NCBI GenBank assembly: GCA_021234155.1
Contig: JAJEKV010000056.1
Span: forward strand, 7,032,618-7,096,617
DNA length: 64,000 nt
Source: Isoetes taiwanensis
Taxonomy: Eukaryota; Streptophyta; Lycopodiopsida; Isoetales; Isoetaceae
Direction: 5' to 3'
A program made the position numbers and the translations under genes. Below are positions 1-11,880 of the stretch, piece after piece. Positions within the stretch are counted from its first letter, which is position 1; every line of letters starts with the position of its first letter. The notes below the pieces were generated by a model. That model saw only the letters and a program-made list of their open reading frames with translations. It was not told the DNA's origin and did no database searches.

Positions 1-1261
1 GCCGGTTGCTATAAAAATGGCCGATACAAATATTGGATGCATGTGCATTGAAACCACCAACTTATCTAGCCATATATCGATCCAACAAGATTTTTAGCGT
101 TGTTCACTCTACAAGAGTCTTTGAAGTCTTCAAAATCTTGGTTACCACCTCTTCCTTTATGATAGCCTCACATACTACTGATTTACCTACCCTCAATTCA
201 ATTTATTGTTTGTAGGCTTTTATCCGCACAAAAGTTGCCTGCAAGAGAAGCATATCCATAAGCACAACCGATAGCTATGCAAGTTTTCCCCGCTTTTAGA
301 AGAAAAAACACTGCTTTGTTTCGTAAGTGTTGACCCTAAGTTGTATGTACACTTTCTCTTATTTGAGTGCCTTGGTAAATACTCAAGTTTACATTCCACT
401 CTACAACCAAGAATATAATTTGATTTTAGAAGGTCTTTTTGCAACGTTTAGGTCTAAATGTTTAAAACTCAAAATAAAACTCAAAATAAATTATGCATGG
501 AAACCATTTTGTCTCGCTCTTGACAAACTCAAAGCCGAAAAGAATTACAGAGATGCTTGATAACTTCCATGTCCTAAATAGATCCCAAGATAGTCCAACA
601 CATTCGGACACCCTTGGATATTCTTTTCCTTCAAAATGTCCTAACCAAAGCATTTAGTGTGTGAATGACAATTGACTTCCATGGCCCATGGTTAGAACAT
701 CCGTGATTTTAAAGCTCACGTTTAAAAATTGTACTCCAAGAACTCTCATCATCTTTATTTGGATAGTTGCTTCTCTAGAAATATGTGAAATGCATAAATA
801 TGAACCAAAGCTAGCATTCAAGAAAGGCCTTCTCCAGAATTCTCTCTTAAGCCATATCAAACTCTCGGGTTCTCTATATTTGAAGCATTAGGCTTGATGA
901 AGAATGGAAAAACACGAGAATACGAACTCTGCCGAAACGACTTCAGATATATGAAGCCCCTTCTCTTTCATTTGAATACCCTCCATTTCCAGAAGTAATT
1001 TCAACTCGAAAAAGGCATAGGATAGAAGAAAATAAGGCACGAGGGGCTTAGAAATGAGGGCTTTGTTCCGCATGAAAATTTTAGACGTGCATTACATCAA
1101 GATGCAAAAGAAAAGAAGCGTAATCGTGCCAAAAGAAGAGTTTAGACTTGAGAAACCCACTTTATAAACATGGCTATGGAATCTAAAGCACGAAGACATG
1201 GCTATGGCTATGGAATCAAGCACGAACGCATTCTTCTTCGTCAAAAGCAAAACCGGTGAAT
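1..1261. other. No supported gene
   Basis: Only short unsupported reading frames lie here. A 61-codon minus-strand frame (888-1073) starts with ATG and has no recognisable motif. A short near-duplication of 'gctatggaatc' with nearby CACGA occurs around 1170-1225. I see no RNA gene or transposon end. Confidence 0.6.
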
Positions 1262-1492
1262 TCAAAAGGGAGATTTGTTAACAATATTTCTCGTGAGTGA
1301 AGAACATAACAGTGCGACTAATTCAAAACCAAGAAAGAAAAAAAGAGGAAGGAAAGGAAGCCCACCAAGGCCAACCGAGAGGATCCGGAGATGGAGTTTT
1401 TTCTTGTCTTTGAAGGCATCAAGGGGGGCGGAAGACTTGCCCATGAACAAGCACTTGGCGCCCTTGCCGGCCTGGTTTCCGGCGACTACCAT
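1262..1492 (-). CDS. Possible first exon or short gene, unrecognised
   Basis: A minus-strand reading frame starts at the ATG at 1492 and gives about 76 residues. The first 30 codons are strikingly G/C-ending, unlike the AT-rich surroundings, and encode a polar start (MVVAGNQAGKGAK, then GKSSAPLDAFKD). The last 45 residues are hydrophobic and rich in Leu/Phe, which could be a membrane segment or intron read-through. Upstream lie plant promoter-like features (see next entry). No family is recognised. It may be exon 1 of a gene running towards position 1, or a chance GC-rich frame. It lies downstream of, and on the same strand as, the five-exon gene that ends at 1866. Confidence 0.3.
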   Translation of the reverse strand: MVVAGNQAGKGAKCLFMGKSSAPLDAFKDKKKLHLRILSVGLGGLPFLPLFFFLGFELVALLCSSLTRNIVNKSPF

Positions 1493-1559
1493 CGTTGGGA
1501 AATGAAAGGTAGGGCAGAGGGCGCTGGGCCTTCAGTGAAACTGAATCTCATGCTTTAAT

Positions 1560-1720
1560 CTCAACCATTAATTTACATCCAATATCAACGGTAAAGATAT
1601 AAGGGAAAAACTCAAGACGTATTTGGACGGCCCACAACAAAAGTTAAAGAGTCAAACAAAATTAACGGTCAAGATCGCGCACAAACTATCCTAAAATGGC
1701 TTTATTATTATATATAGATT
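1560..1720 (-). promoter_or_regulatory. Candidate promoter for the 1492 reading frame
   Basis: On the minus strand a TATA-like tract (TATATATAATAA, about 1715-1704) is followed by GACCGTTAA, a GTGGGCC site-II-like motif (1635-1629), ACCGTTGATATTGG and AATGGTTGAGAT. This combination is common in plant intergenic promoters. Assignment to the frame starting at 1492 is inference. Confidence 0.3.
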
Positions 1721-1865
1721 ATCATAGTCATATCATATTATCACAGAATCCCCAACAGTAGAAGCTCACCAAAAATGACGGACCCTTACAGTATGAATAC
1801 GAATCGAACACTGGCTCCATCACACTCCTTTTGGGTATCCGTACGACATTCAAACTATAAAAACC

Positions 1866-3053
1866 TTATATTTTTCTTACGTATACGGTACCAGAGAGGC
1901 AATAAAAAAACCCATTTGGTGCACTCACATGTTTCATACCCCATAATCTAGGTGAACCCCCCGGGTCTGGAAAATAACAGTTCCAATATTAAATTGCATC
2001 ATATGGTGGTTCCAGAAGAAGAGGGTTGAAAAGTACCTATTTTTTCAGTGATTTTCCCCGAGATTCTTCTTATAGCTTGAGGAGGCTTGAATTGTGGCCT
2101 AGTCATTTCAAGAGAGGAAGCATCATCTGTGGCATTTTGCTCTGCTTCCTCACTATTTGAAATGCTTGCATGCTTCCTCTTACGTTGGGACGGAGAGGCT
2201 TCAGACCCTTTTTCTCTTAACTATTGCCAGAAACTCAACCAGTTTATTTCTTTACCTTTTGTGTGAAGGTAATACGCAACAGCCATAGTCTGTGAGGCCA
2301 TGCCTCCCCAGGCACACGTCTTTTGTGAGATTTTCCTGTAAAGGGACATATATTCATTATACCTCTCCTTGCTCAGATTCTTCAACCTGCAATTTTAAAC
2401 AACAGAGAATCATGGGCATCCCCGAATCTACAATGCAACCCACCTGTAAGTGGATTTCCCTGATACTTTCGGCCCCCAAACAGACTCGATTTCTTTTTGT
2501 GTGGCGTAATGCTTTTCTTGCATGTACATTTCCTTGTAGGTGTATCCCGTGGCATTCAAGTCCGGTATGATCAAAGCCATTTCGTGATCGATCTTCTTGC
2601 CAGAAATAAAAAATGGTCTTGCCGGATTTAGGGAGCGGAATCAGAGTTTTTGTGGGAAAATGAGAACAGGCATCGTGTAATTAAGAAAAGACAAAATTTT
2701 GAATAAGTAATCATGCATGTGTATATTTGAAAAAATAACTGCCTCTCCCACTACAAATTCGGTTTATCCCACCACACTTAGCACCCAAAATTGTGGTGCT
2801 AAAATGCATGTTTTTGTTCCACTACAACATGCTTTCACCCATTCACCTTTCTTCTAATTGGCTTTGTCACATATCCACCCCTACAAACCCTCTGTTTCGA
2901 TTTTCTTTGCCTGCTTGTAACAGTGCTTTCCGAAACTTCATCAACAGGAGGATTGAAATCTGAACCCGATGCTGACCTCGAAGTGCTTGCATGAGAGTCC
3001 AATCCTTCTTCCATAGTTTCTTCTTCAACTGGTGCTTTAAGACATCGATCCAT
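1866..3053 (-). CDS. Unrecognised 255-residue basic protein, five exons
   Basis: I assembled this gene from reading frames and splice signals. Exons on the minus strand are 3053-2847, 2595-2444, 2386-2256, 2213-2037 and 1966-1866, ending in TAA. Every intron is GT-AG, all phases agree, and the lengths sum to 768 nt, exactly 256 codons. The protein starts at MDRCLKAPVEEE, has an acidic/serine-rich stretch, a basic patch (KPIRRKK, about residues 65-71), a central aromatic region with IIPDLNATGYTYKEMY, KEIESVWGPKVSG and KERYNEYMSLYRKISQK, a second basic patch (SPSQRKRKH) and a short C-terminal tail. The basic patches suggest a nuclear protein. I do not recognise the family. It could be a host gene or a gene of an old transposon. 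The acceptor just before 3079 is also usable, so extra 5' exons beyond the adjoining LINE are possible. Confidence 0.5.
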
Positions 3054-3084
3054 TCTGCAGAAAGGGGATACAACATCCTGCACA

Positions 3085-3245
3085 AAAAATCAGATTATTA
3101 ACCAGATTTGTATTACTGCTTGAAGGGATTTGTATTACTGGTTGAAGGATTGCAAAAGTACCTGATTTGTATTACTGGTACAACCTGATACAACTCGATC
3201 AAGTACCTGATTTGTATTACTGGTTGAAGGATTTGTATTACTGGT
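3085..3245 (-). repeat. Simple tail repeat at the LINE 3' end
   Basis: Read on the minus strand, an irregular repeat of CAGTAATACAAATC with spacers such as CTTCAACC and AGGTACTTG directly follows the last codon of the LINE reading frame. Tandem 3' tails of this sort are typical of some non-LTR retrotransposons. Confidence 0.55.
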
Positions 3246-4548
3246 TGCTGGATGCCCCTGGGTACCGAAAGAACTCCTCAAGGGAGGTAGCACTGATCCC
3301 ATGTATGACTCTTAAGTCTGAATAAGCACGGCAACAAAGTAAGATATGAGCCTCATCCTCCACCACACCGTCACTACACAAGTTACAATGTCTAAGATCA
3401 TGAGCGATGTCTGCCCATCTCCCTACCTCCACACCAAGATGGTGCGAGCTTAACCGGATCCTCGCAATTGCTTGCCTATGCTTCATAGATATGGGTTCAC
3501 TAAGATACTGCGCTGCCTTCAATGTGGGATTCATCTGAGTCCGATAGTACTCTTTCTTCACAGCTGGCGTACTCCATGTCTTAGTGAGAACACTCTTCCG
3601 AACCCATCCCTCAATATCTTCCCCGATTCATCCGCAATTATGAATATCCATCCCCATTTCACCAGCCATCTACTAATATCCGCATACCAACCTTTGTCAC
3701 TACTCTCTGCTGCAGCAATTCCTGGCAAGCTATTCCTGGGCATATCATATAAAACCTTATGCAGATAACGTAAGGTTTTGCAAAGAGCTTCAGCTTCAAG
3801 GGGTATCATCCCGCACTCTCCTAACATCATATCATATGGCGTTTGCATTTTAGTGCCCAGTTCCGTGTGAAAAAATTTCTTTTGTATTTTTTCCACCTTT
3901 TTCCACCCATCATTAGCAAGGCCTGGTCCCCAGGCTTCACAACCATACAGTATAACCGTTTGTACCAATACTTTAAAGAGCATGCGTTTCATTTCAAAGT
4001 TCCAAATGTCAGCATTCACACACCTTCTCTGCATTGCATATAGTGCCTTTAAGCCCGCACTCACTCTATGTTCGACCGCCTGATTCCAATTCGGACTTTT
4101 GTCTATAGTCAAACCAAGATACTTATAGCTTTCAACGACCTCAACTTGCTTACCCTTGTAAAATAGCCGCACATGATCTGTTTTATTCGCTCCAAAAACA
4201 ACAGCCTTAGTCTTTTCCAGATTCACCTGCATACTTTTAGCATCACAAAAACCGGCAAGCACATCCAAATGTCTTTGCATCCCCTGTATGCTCCGAGATA
4301 GCAACACAATATCATCAGCATATAGCAAGAGCATAAGTACATACCCATTCAAGGATGTACCATCCCCTCCATGTGCTCTTATCCACCCCTCCAGCTGATC
4401 TATGAACAATCCAAACAAGGTAGGCGACAAAGGACACCCCTGTTTGACTCCCATATTACTCTCTACTACATCATCACACATTCCAACAAAAGGGAAAGAG
4501 AGTTGCACGAGTACTTTTTTATAAAGAACACTTACCGCATGCCTAAGC
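3238..4548 (-). pseudogene. C-terminal half of LINE reverse transcriptase and Cys-rich tail
   Basis: The frame begins RHAVSVLYKKVLVQLSF and continues through NMGVKQGCPLSPTLFGLF, LLLYADDIVLLSRS (catalytic YADD), MQVNLEKTKAVVFG, YKYLGLTID and LYGCEAWGPGL, the standard order of motifs B to E and the thumb. It shifts frame near 3560 and ends with HCNLCSDGVVEDEAHILLCC, a CxxC..H..C motif found at the end of many plant LINE ORF2 proteins. It is intact over 316 codons and so relatively young compared with the endonuclease part. Confidence 0.85.
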
Positions 4549-5152
4549 CATGGAATAATTTAAGGGCTAAACTTAGCTATTTGGCGATTTTTTAGCACAT
4601 TTCCAAAAAACTTTGGCTAAAGTAAATGGAAAAAATTGGGAAAAAAATAATAATTTTAGTTTAACTTTTTTCGGGACTGCGCCAACGTTGGAGCTCTTTA
4701 GCCAAATGCTAGAAAGTAAGAGAGTGAAATTTTGTACTGTTTAGCTAAACCATAGAAACTTTTGGAATGAATTTCGGGCCAGTTTAGTTAACATCATTCT
4801 AGTTTATATGAAATATATGATTAGTAGTTTAGTTTCTAGCATTATGAATTAATTTGAGTCCTAAACTTTGCTAGTTAGTATTATTTTAAAATGTTTTCAC
4901 AAAGAAAATGACCAAAATAAATGGAATATATTGAAAAAAAGTATAGTAATTTGGCTTAATATTTTCTATTGGCCACACCATAGAAAGTTTTGGGTTGATG
5001 TTTGGGTTAGTTTAGCTAAGTGCTAGAAAGTATGAGAGGAAAAATATGTAGAGTTTAGCTAAACCACAGAAATTTTTGAGATTAATATCGAGCAAGTTTA
5101 GCTAAAGTCATTCTGGCTAATAAGAAATATGCGATCAGTAATTTATTCCCTG
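4549..5152. mobile_element. 604-bp hAT-like non-autonomous element in the LINE
   Basis: The LINE codons for IPMGL and RHAVSV are separated by a 604-bp insert flanked by an exact 8-bp duplication, GCCTAAGC, at 4541-4548 and 5153-5160. The insert ends are imperfect inverted repeats: CATGGAATAATTTAAG on the left and CAGGGAATAAATTACTG as reverse complement on the right. An 8-bp duplication with CAGGG-type ends is the hAT signature. The interior has no reading frame and contains two diverged copies of a module built on GTTTAGCTAAACCA...GTTTAGTTAA/GCTAAAGTCATTCT (about 4735-4830 and 5050-5130). Removing it restores the LINE frame exactly. Confidence 0.85.
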
Positions 5153-6000
5153 GCCTAAGCCCCATCGGGATGCCCAAATCTACCATCCTATGCCACAGAT
5201 TTTGCCTATTCACCATGTCAAAGGCCTTGCTGAAATCCACAAATACAGCATACAAAGGTTTCCTTTTTCCCACCACTGAATCCATCATAGCACGAAGGGT
5301 GACCAAATGGTCAGTTGTAGACTTTTTAGGTCTAAAGCCCGCTTGGCCTATTGCTCTAGCATTGTGACCCTCTGCCCAGTTGCTTATCTTGCCCTCAAGT
5401 ATAGAGGCATACAGTTTTGCATAAAGGCTGCCAACCATAATGGTACGGTAGTTACCCGGATCAGATGCATCCCCTGACTTGTGCAATGGCACAACCCTAT
5501 TAACCTGCCAGGCCCTAGGAAACCCATCTCTCAAAGCCATATTGAACATGTCGACCAGCCTATTCGTAACCGCTTCTCCAGCCCACTTAAGCATTTCGGC
5601 CTTAAGGCCACAAGCATCTGCCGCTTTGCCATTAGCAAGTCTCTTGAGTCCCACCTGAACATCCTCCAGAGTAAAGGTAAGCATATCATCCATCTCACAT
5701 GTCTCTTCGGCCATCTTATCCTCAACTCCATGGACATGGTATAAATTCATGTACATGCTCCATTAGTGCCTCCGCTTGCAACACATTACCCCCATGCTTC
5801 AAGGGTTTAAGCCTATTCCAAAATTTCTTTGGATCAACCAGCAGTTCTTCCACCATTCGCCTATGTTTACGATGTAAATATGCCTTCTTCTTATTTTTGA
5901 CCAGTTTGGTATACACTCTCCTTTCTCGTACTTTTAGTCCCCCTTGTGTCGCTCTAAATTTTTGCCTCTGCTTGTTTACATTCCATGTCAAACCATTCAT
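5153..6000 (-). pseudogene. LINE linker and N-terminal half of reverse transcriptase
   Basis: The frame 6000-5722 reads NKQRQKFRATQGGLKVRERRVYTKLVKNKKKAYLHR-like basic linker and WNRLKP. The overlapping frame 5756-5161 contains reverse transcriptase blocks: VPLHKSGDASDPGNYRTI, then GFRPKKSTTDHLVTLRAMM and AVFVDFSKAFDMVNR (motif A with catalytic Asp), ending in LGIPMGL. The coding sequence stops at a hAT-like insertion and resumes at 4548 with RHAVSVLYKKV. The two frames differ by a shift near 5740. Confidence 0.85.
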
Positions 6001-6041
6001 TACATGGCAGCCCCTCCGCTGTTAGGTGGGATACAAAACAT

Positions 6042-7060
6042 TCATTCATTTGATTCAAGCAAAACCCTAGACAATGCCTCACTCATATCCCCTAATCGAT
6101 GTGGGCCATGCAAAAGATGCCATTTTCTCGCTTTCGCATATCTCGCTATATTCATCGGCTTTATCATACTTGAGAGACATCCATTTACCTTTATATGTAT
6201 CTTCTTGTTGCCTATGATGTCACTTTGTACATGAAGTTCAATGAGCAAAGGTACATGATCCGAAGCTTTCATTCTCATCTCCAATGCGTAAGCTAATAAC
6301 ATGTTCTCGCAAAAAGTAGGTTTGGCAATAACATAATCCACCACACTAGCATTTTTACAAGTGCGCTTACCAGAGCCTGGGTACCTATTTGTGCCATTGA
6401 AGATCACCATCTCAAAACCACTACACATATGTAAGACATGACGCCCCTGCGGTGTCAGCCATTTCACATTGTCTTCGATGTTCTCGCTCCATCCAATTGT
6501 CTTCATTTCAAGATCATCCAAAGATTTCCAACCATTCTCGCTTCTCCATCTAGACCCACCAAAGTCGCTTGATGGTTTCCCCGTGACGCCCATTAAAGTC
6601 TCCTAACAATAGCACTTCCCCCCAAACCCAAAGCTAGTATATCCCGCTCTAAGTGAAAGAATGGGTCATCCTTATCCGGATCTCCTTTGTTATACACGGG
6701 TGATTCCCTTTGGGGAATAACAACCAGACTACATATATCTTGTTGCCCCTACCGGCAATTCAATCCAAATGTATTGTGCGCTTGCTTTATGTGTCAAAAC
6801 ACACACCGCATGCACAATTTCATTGGCGAGCATAGCATGCAATACCACCTGTAACTTTGAGATTCCAGCCCTTCTTATTCCATACCAATGCAATAGCGTA
6901 AAACCGTAAAATATCCGGAAGAGCCTTTTCCTCATGCTCACACGTTTCCAAAAAGAAAACTATGTCTACATTTGCTAGCAAGTCATCCATAGCACATATC
7001 TTACTACTTTTTAACGATTTTACATTCCAAAGCAAACTAACCCGGGGGGTCGCTACTTCC
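6042..7060 (-). pseudogene. LINE endonuclease domain, frameshifted
   Basis: The N-terminal part (about 7060-6820) reads LLWNVKSLKSS.. DIVFFLETCEHEE, matching the start of an exonuclease/endonuclease/phosphatase fold (WN..L, then LxET). After a degraded stretch, 6593-6042 reads GRHVLHMCSGFEMVIFNGT, then ASVVDYVIA and MKASDHVPLLIEL. These are the late endonuclease motifs, with the catalytic SDH. The domain nicks target DNA in target-primed reverse transcription. At least two frameshifts separate the parts, so it is not functional. Confidence 0.75.
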
Positions 7061-7134
7061 TATGCATCCTCCACAATCACTTTTCCGCCTCTCCAAAGAA
7101 GCACGTTGTCCAAATTCTCTTGCCTCCTTCATCC

Positions 7135-7262
<128 letters not shown>

Positions 7263-7318
7263 CTTTTTATGCCTCAAATCCATTTTTGAGCATATGCACA
7301 TGATCTCGTGTCCCAATC

Positions 7319-8778
7319 AGCTCAAACATGCCAAGGTGGCTCAAACATGCCACCAAGGTGGCTCAAACATACACAAGGTGGCTCAATGCCACAAAGGTGG
7401 CTCCAACATGCCAAGGTGGCTCCAACATGCCACGCGGGCTCTAACATGCCATGCAGGGGCTCCACCATGCCACCTAGGCTCCAACATGCCAAGGTGGCTC
7501 ACAACATGTCACCTAGGCTTAAATATGCCAAGTTGGCTCAAACATGCCACCTAGGCTCCAGCATGCCACCGTAGCTCTAACATGCCACCTAGGCTCAAAC
7601 ATGCCAAAGTGGCTCAAACATGCCAAGTGGGCTCCAAAGATGCCACCTAGGCTCCAACATGCCAAGGTGTCTCAAACATGCCACCTAGGCTCCAACATGA
7701 CAAGGTGGCTCAAACATGCCACATGGGCTTCAACATGCCACCTAGGCTCCAACATGCCAAGGTGGCTCAAACATGCCACGTGGGCTCCAACATGCCACGT
7801 GGGCTCCAACATGCCAAGGTGGCTCTAACATGCCACCTAGGCTCAAACATGCCAAGGTGGCTCCAACATGCCACTTAGGCTCCAACATGCAAAATGGCTC
7901 AAACATGCCACTTAGGCTCCAACGTGCTCAAACATGCCACGCAGGCTCTAGCATGCCACCTATGCTCCAACTTGCCAAGGTGGCTCAAATATGCCACGTG
8001 GGCTCCAACATGCCACCTAGGCTCCAACATTCCTAGGTGGCTTAACTCAAACATGCCACATAGGCTCAAACATGCCATGCAGGCTCACTTAGGCTCCAAC
8101 ATGCCAAGGTGGCTCCAACATGCCACCTAGGCTCAAACGTGCCAAGGTGGCTCAAACGTGCCAAGGTGGCTCAAACATGCCACCTAGGCTCCAACATGCC
8201 ACCTAGGCTCAAACATGCCACGTGGCTCAAACATGCCAAGGTGGGCTCAAACATGCCACCTAGGCTCCAACATGCCACCTAGGCTCCAACATGCCAAGGT
8301 GGCTCAAACATGCCACGTGGGCTCCACCATGCCACCTAGGCTCCAACATGCCAAGGTGGCTCACAACATGCCACCTAGGCTTAAATATGCCAAGTTGGCT
8401 CAAACATGCCACCTAGGCTCCAACATGCCACCGTGGCTCTAACATGCCACCTAGGCTCAAACATGCCACGTGGGCTCCAACATGCCACCTAGGCTCCAAC
8501 ATGCCAAGGTGGCTCAAACATGCCACCTAGGCTCCAACATGACAAGGTGGCTCAAACATGCCACATGGGCTTCAACATGCCACCTAGGCTCCAACATGCC
8601 AAGGTGGCTCAAACATGCCACTTGGGCTCCAACATGCCAAGGTGGCTCTAACATGCCACCTAGGCTCAAACATGCCAAGGTGGCTCCAACATGCCACGCA
8701 GGCTCCAACATGCCATCTAGGCTCCAACATGCCAAGGTGGCTCAGGCATGCCACCTAGGCTCAAGCATGCCACCTAGA
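7319..8778. repeat. 19-bp minisatellite, array 1 (about 77 units)
   Basis: The unit is about 19 bp, GGCTCMAACATGCCANNNN, with two main alternating endings, CCACCTAGG and CCAAGGTGG, the second nearly the reverse complement of the first. Other variants (CACGTGGG, CACGCAGG) are scattered. Larger blocks are repeated almost exactly, e.g. around 7480-7740 and 8335-8600, showing higher-order duplication. Because 19 is not a multiple of 3, all frames give a 19-residue repeat; none is credible protein. Confidence 0.97.
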
Positions 8779-9124
8779 CACCCCAAGTGGTGACATGGCA
8801 TGCCAAGTAAGCAAGGTCAAGTTTTGACTAGGTCAAAAATGAAAAGATGTCCATCTTTGGTCTTTTCATTGGGTGATGTTGGCAAATTTTAGGTGACATG
8901 GCTAGATGATGGTGACATGGACATGATGACTAGGACTTTATGCAAGAAATATGATAACCTTTGAAATTTTTGGTAGGGGAGTTTGGCAAGGAATAGAATA
9001 GAGGGATCTGAAGAACTTAATGCGCTGACATACTTCCCCAACTCGAACCAGGCCAGGACTTTGCGCAGCTTTCTCACCGTAGGGAGAGAGGCCGCACCCG
9101 GAGATGGATCTCGAAAGGTTGTCG

Positions 9125-11880
9125 AGGAGATGGAGCAGGGTGGTCTTCGCCCACCTAAACTTGGTCTCCGTGGTAATGTCGATGTTTCGAGTCCGCTTGG
9201 CGAGTCGATCACGCGATTCCGGTGGGAGAGTTGCCCGCCCGTGGCCGTGGACCTTCCGTGAGGACCTTTGGGTCGAACCGCTTCGAAGGTTTTAGGGCTC
9301 GGCTTTCCGGGCGCCAACGCCTCCCACTACCTCATGACATTGTGCAAGATCCCGGTCCAATCCGACTAGGGTATGGCCTCCAAAAACGTAAAACCCCGTG
9401 GCCTTGCCGTGTTATTGTAGGGTTTACGCTATGGAGGTCGAAGTTTTATTCGCTTGCACTTGAGACATGGTCGAGAAGCCGCAGCTTGAAAACAAGAAGC
9501 AATAGAAACCCATTTAAATGGGATTTGGATTTACCGAGGCGGCTTTCCTACCGGTGCTCCTCCCGGAGGGCAAATGCCAATGCCTCCCTTCCCGGAACTG
9601 GTTTCCCTATCCGGCCGCTGAATCCATGCTTCAAGTAACTTGCTTCGAAAGCAGGTTCAAAAATTCAAGATCCGTCCGAGAACATATCAAACCGCAAAAG
9701 CGTCCCCGCAATGACCGTAGAAACCCAAGTGTTTTGTCGTTCGGGCAAGCATAAAGGCTCCTAATGGAGATTTGACTTTGCCATGTCATCCTAAACAAAT
9801 AAATTACCCCAAGAACCAAGTTACACGCGGTCATTTTTGCAGCAAAAGAAACACGAACCCTCTACATGGCGGTGTTCTCGCACCCTCCGCTAAGGCCAAT
9901 TCACTACTTAACGTGTTGGACATGAGCTACTTTGGCGCTTCCTAGAGCAGGGTGGTCTACGCCCACCTAAACTTGGTCTCCGGGGTAATGTCGATGTTTC
10001 GAAGTTCGCTTGGCGTAGTCGGATCACAGCCTCGGGGGGGAGAGTTGCCCGTCCGGTGCCGAGGACCTTCCGGAGGAGACCTTTGGGCGGCCTTCTCGAA
10101 GGTTTTAGGGCTCCTTTATCTTATGCCAAATGCCCTCCCACTAGCTCATGATATTGTGCAAGATCCTGGTCCAATCGACTAGGGTATGGCCTCCAAAACG
10201 TAAACCCCGTGCCTTGCCGTGTTATTGTAGGGTTTACGTTATGGAGGTCGAAGTTTTATTCGCTTGCACTTGAGACATGGTCAAGAAGTCGCAGTTGAAA
10301 ACAAGAAGCAATAGAAACCGGCCGAAATGGGGTTTGGATTTACCGAGGCAGGCTTTCCTACGGTGCTCCTCCGGGAGGGCAAATGCCAATGCCTCCCTTC
10401 CCGGAACCCGGTTTCCCTATCCGACCGTTGAATCCACGCTTCAAGTAACTTGCTTCGAGCAGGTTCAAAAAAATTCAAGATCTGTCCGGGAGAACATATC
10501 AAATCGCAAAGTGTCCCGCAATAACCGTGTAGAAACCCAAGTGTTTTGTCGTTCGGCAAGACAAAGGCTCAGGAATGGAGATTTGACTTCGCCATGTCAT
10601 CCTAAACAAATAAATTACCCCAGGGACCAAGTTACACGGTCATTTTTGCAGCAAAAAGAAACACGAACCCTCTACATGGCGGTATTCGCACCCTCCGCTA
10701 AGGCCAATTCACTACTTAACGTGTTGGACATGAGCTACTTTGGCGCTTCCTAGAGCGGGGGTGGTCTTCGCCCACGAAATTTGGTCTCCGTGGTAATGTC
10801 GATGTTTCGAGTCCGCTTGGCGCGAGTCCATCACATTCCCGGGGGGGAGAGTTGCCCGCCCATGGCCGGGGACATTCCCGAGAGGACCTTTGGGTCGAAT
10901 CGCTACGAAGGTTTTAGGGCTCCGCCTTTCAAGGCCAATGCCCTCCCACTACCTCATGACATTGTGCAAGATCCTCGTCCAATCGACTGGGGTATGGCCT
11001 CCAAAACGTAAACCATGTGCCTTGCCAGGTTATTGTAGGGTTTACGTTATGGAGGTCGGGCTTTGGTCCGCTGCACTTGGGACATGGTCGAAAGCAGTTG
11101 GGTTTGAAAACACGAGGCGCGAGAAACTGCCACAATGGGGTTTGGATTTACCGAGGCAGGCTTTCCTACCAGTGCTCCTCCGGGAGGGCAAATGCCAATG
11201 CCTCCCTTCCCGGAACCCGTTTCCCTATCCGACCGCTGAATCCACGCTTCAAGTAACTTGCTTCGAAAGGTTTCAAAAATAGAAGATCTGTCCCCGAGAA
11301 CATATCAAACCCAAGCAAAGTGTCCCTGCGCAATCGACCGTGTAGAAACCCAAGTGTTTTGTCGTTCGGGCAAGATACAAAGGTTCTAATGGAGATTTGA
11401 CTTCGCCATGTCGTCCAAAACAAATGAAATTACCCCTGGGACCAAGTTACACGGTCATTTTTGCAGCAAAAAAAGAAACACGAACCCTCTACATGGCAAG
11501 ATTTTTGCACCCTCCGCTAAGGCCAATTCACTACTGACGTGTTGGACATGAGCTACTTTGGCGCTTCCTGGAGCGGGGTGGTCTTCGCCCACCTAAACTT
11601 GGTCTCCGTGGTAATGTCGATGTTTCAAATCCGCTGGCGCAGTCGGATCACGCCCGGGTGGGAGAGTTGCCCGCTCAGGCGTGGACCTTCCGTAGAGGAC
11701 CTTTGGGTCGAATCGCTTCGGAAGGTTTTAGGGCTCCATCTTCTCGGGCGTCAACGCCTCCCACTACCTCATGACATTGTGCAAGATCCTGGTCCAATCG
11801 ACTAGGGTATGGCCTCCAAAACGTAAACCCCGCGGCCTTGCCGTGTTATTGTAGGGTTTACGCTATGGAGGTCGGGCTTT
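9125..11880 (+). repeat. 0.81-kb tandem repeat, about 3.4 copies
   Basis: Copies start near 9131, 9946, 10752 and 11570 (GAGCRGGGTGGTCTWCGCCC), giving periods of about 815, 806 and 818 bp. Each copy has conserved blocks around GGTAATGTCGATGTTTC, GAAGGTTTTAGGGCTC, CCTCATGACATTGTGCAAG and GTGTTGGACATGAGCTACT. Copies differ by many small indels, so open frames within them are not conserved. This is GC-richer than its surroundings. The function is unknown; it resembles a satellite module rather than a gene. Confidence 0.9.

Larger units (their letters stand above)
3238..7130 (-). mobile_element. Decayed LINE (non-LTR retrotransposon), ORF2
   Basis: Reading from 7060 down to 3238 the element shows, in order, an apurinic endonuclease domain, a linker, a reverse transcriptase and a C-terminal cysteine/histidine motif, the order of ORF2 in plant LINEs. 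No ORF1 is visible: the 5' side runs into the AG microsatellite at 7136-7257. The frame is broken by several shifts and by a 604-bp DNA-transposon insertion. Without that insert the remaining ORF2 is about 3.2 kb. The element lies immediately upstream of the five-exon gene on the same strand and may sit in its 5' region. Confidence 0.85.

Noticed and set aside
7294-8793. Long reading frames with HATWAP/MPRWLK-like repeats
   Set aside because: They are translations of the 19-bp minisatellite in all frames; no start, splice or codon-use evidence.
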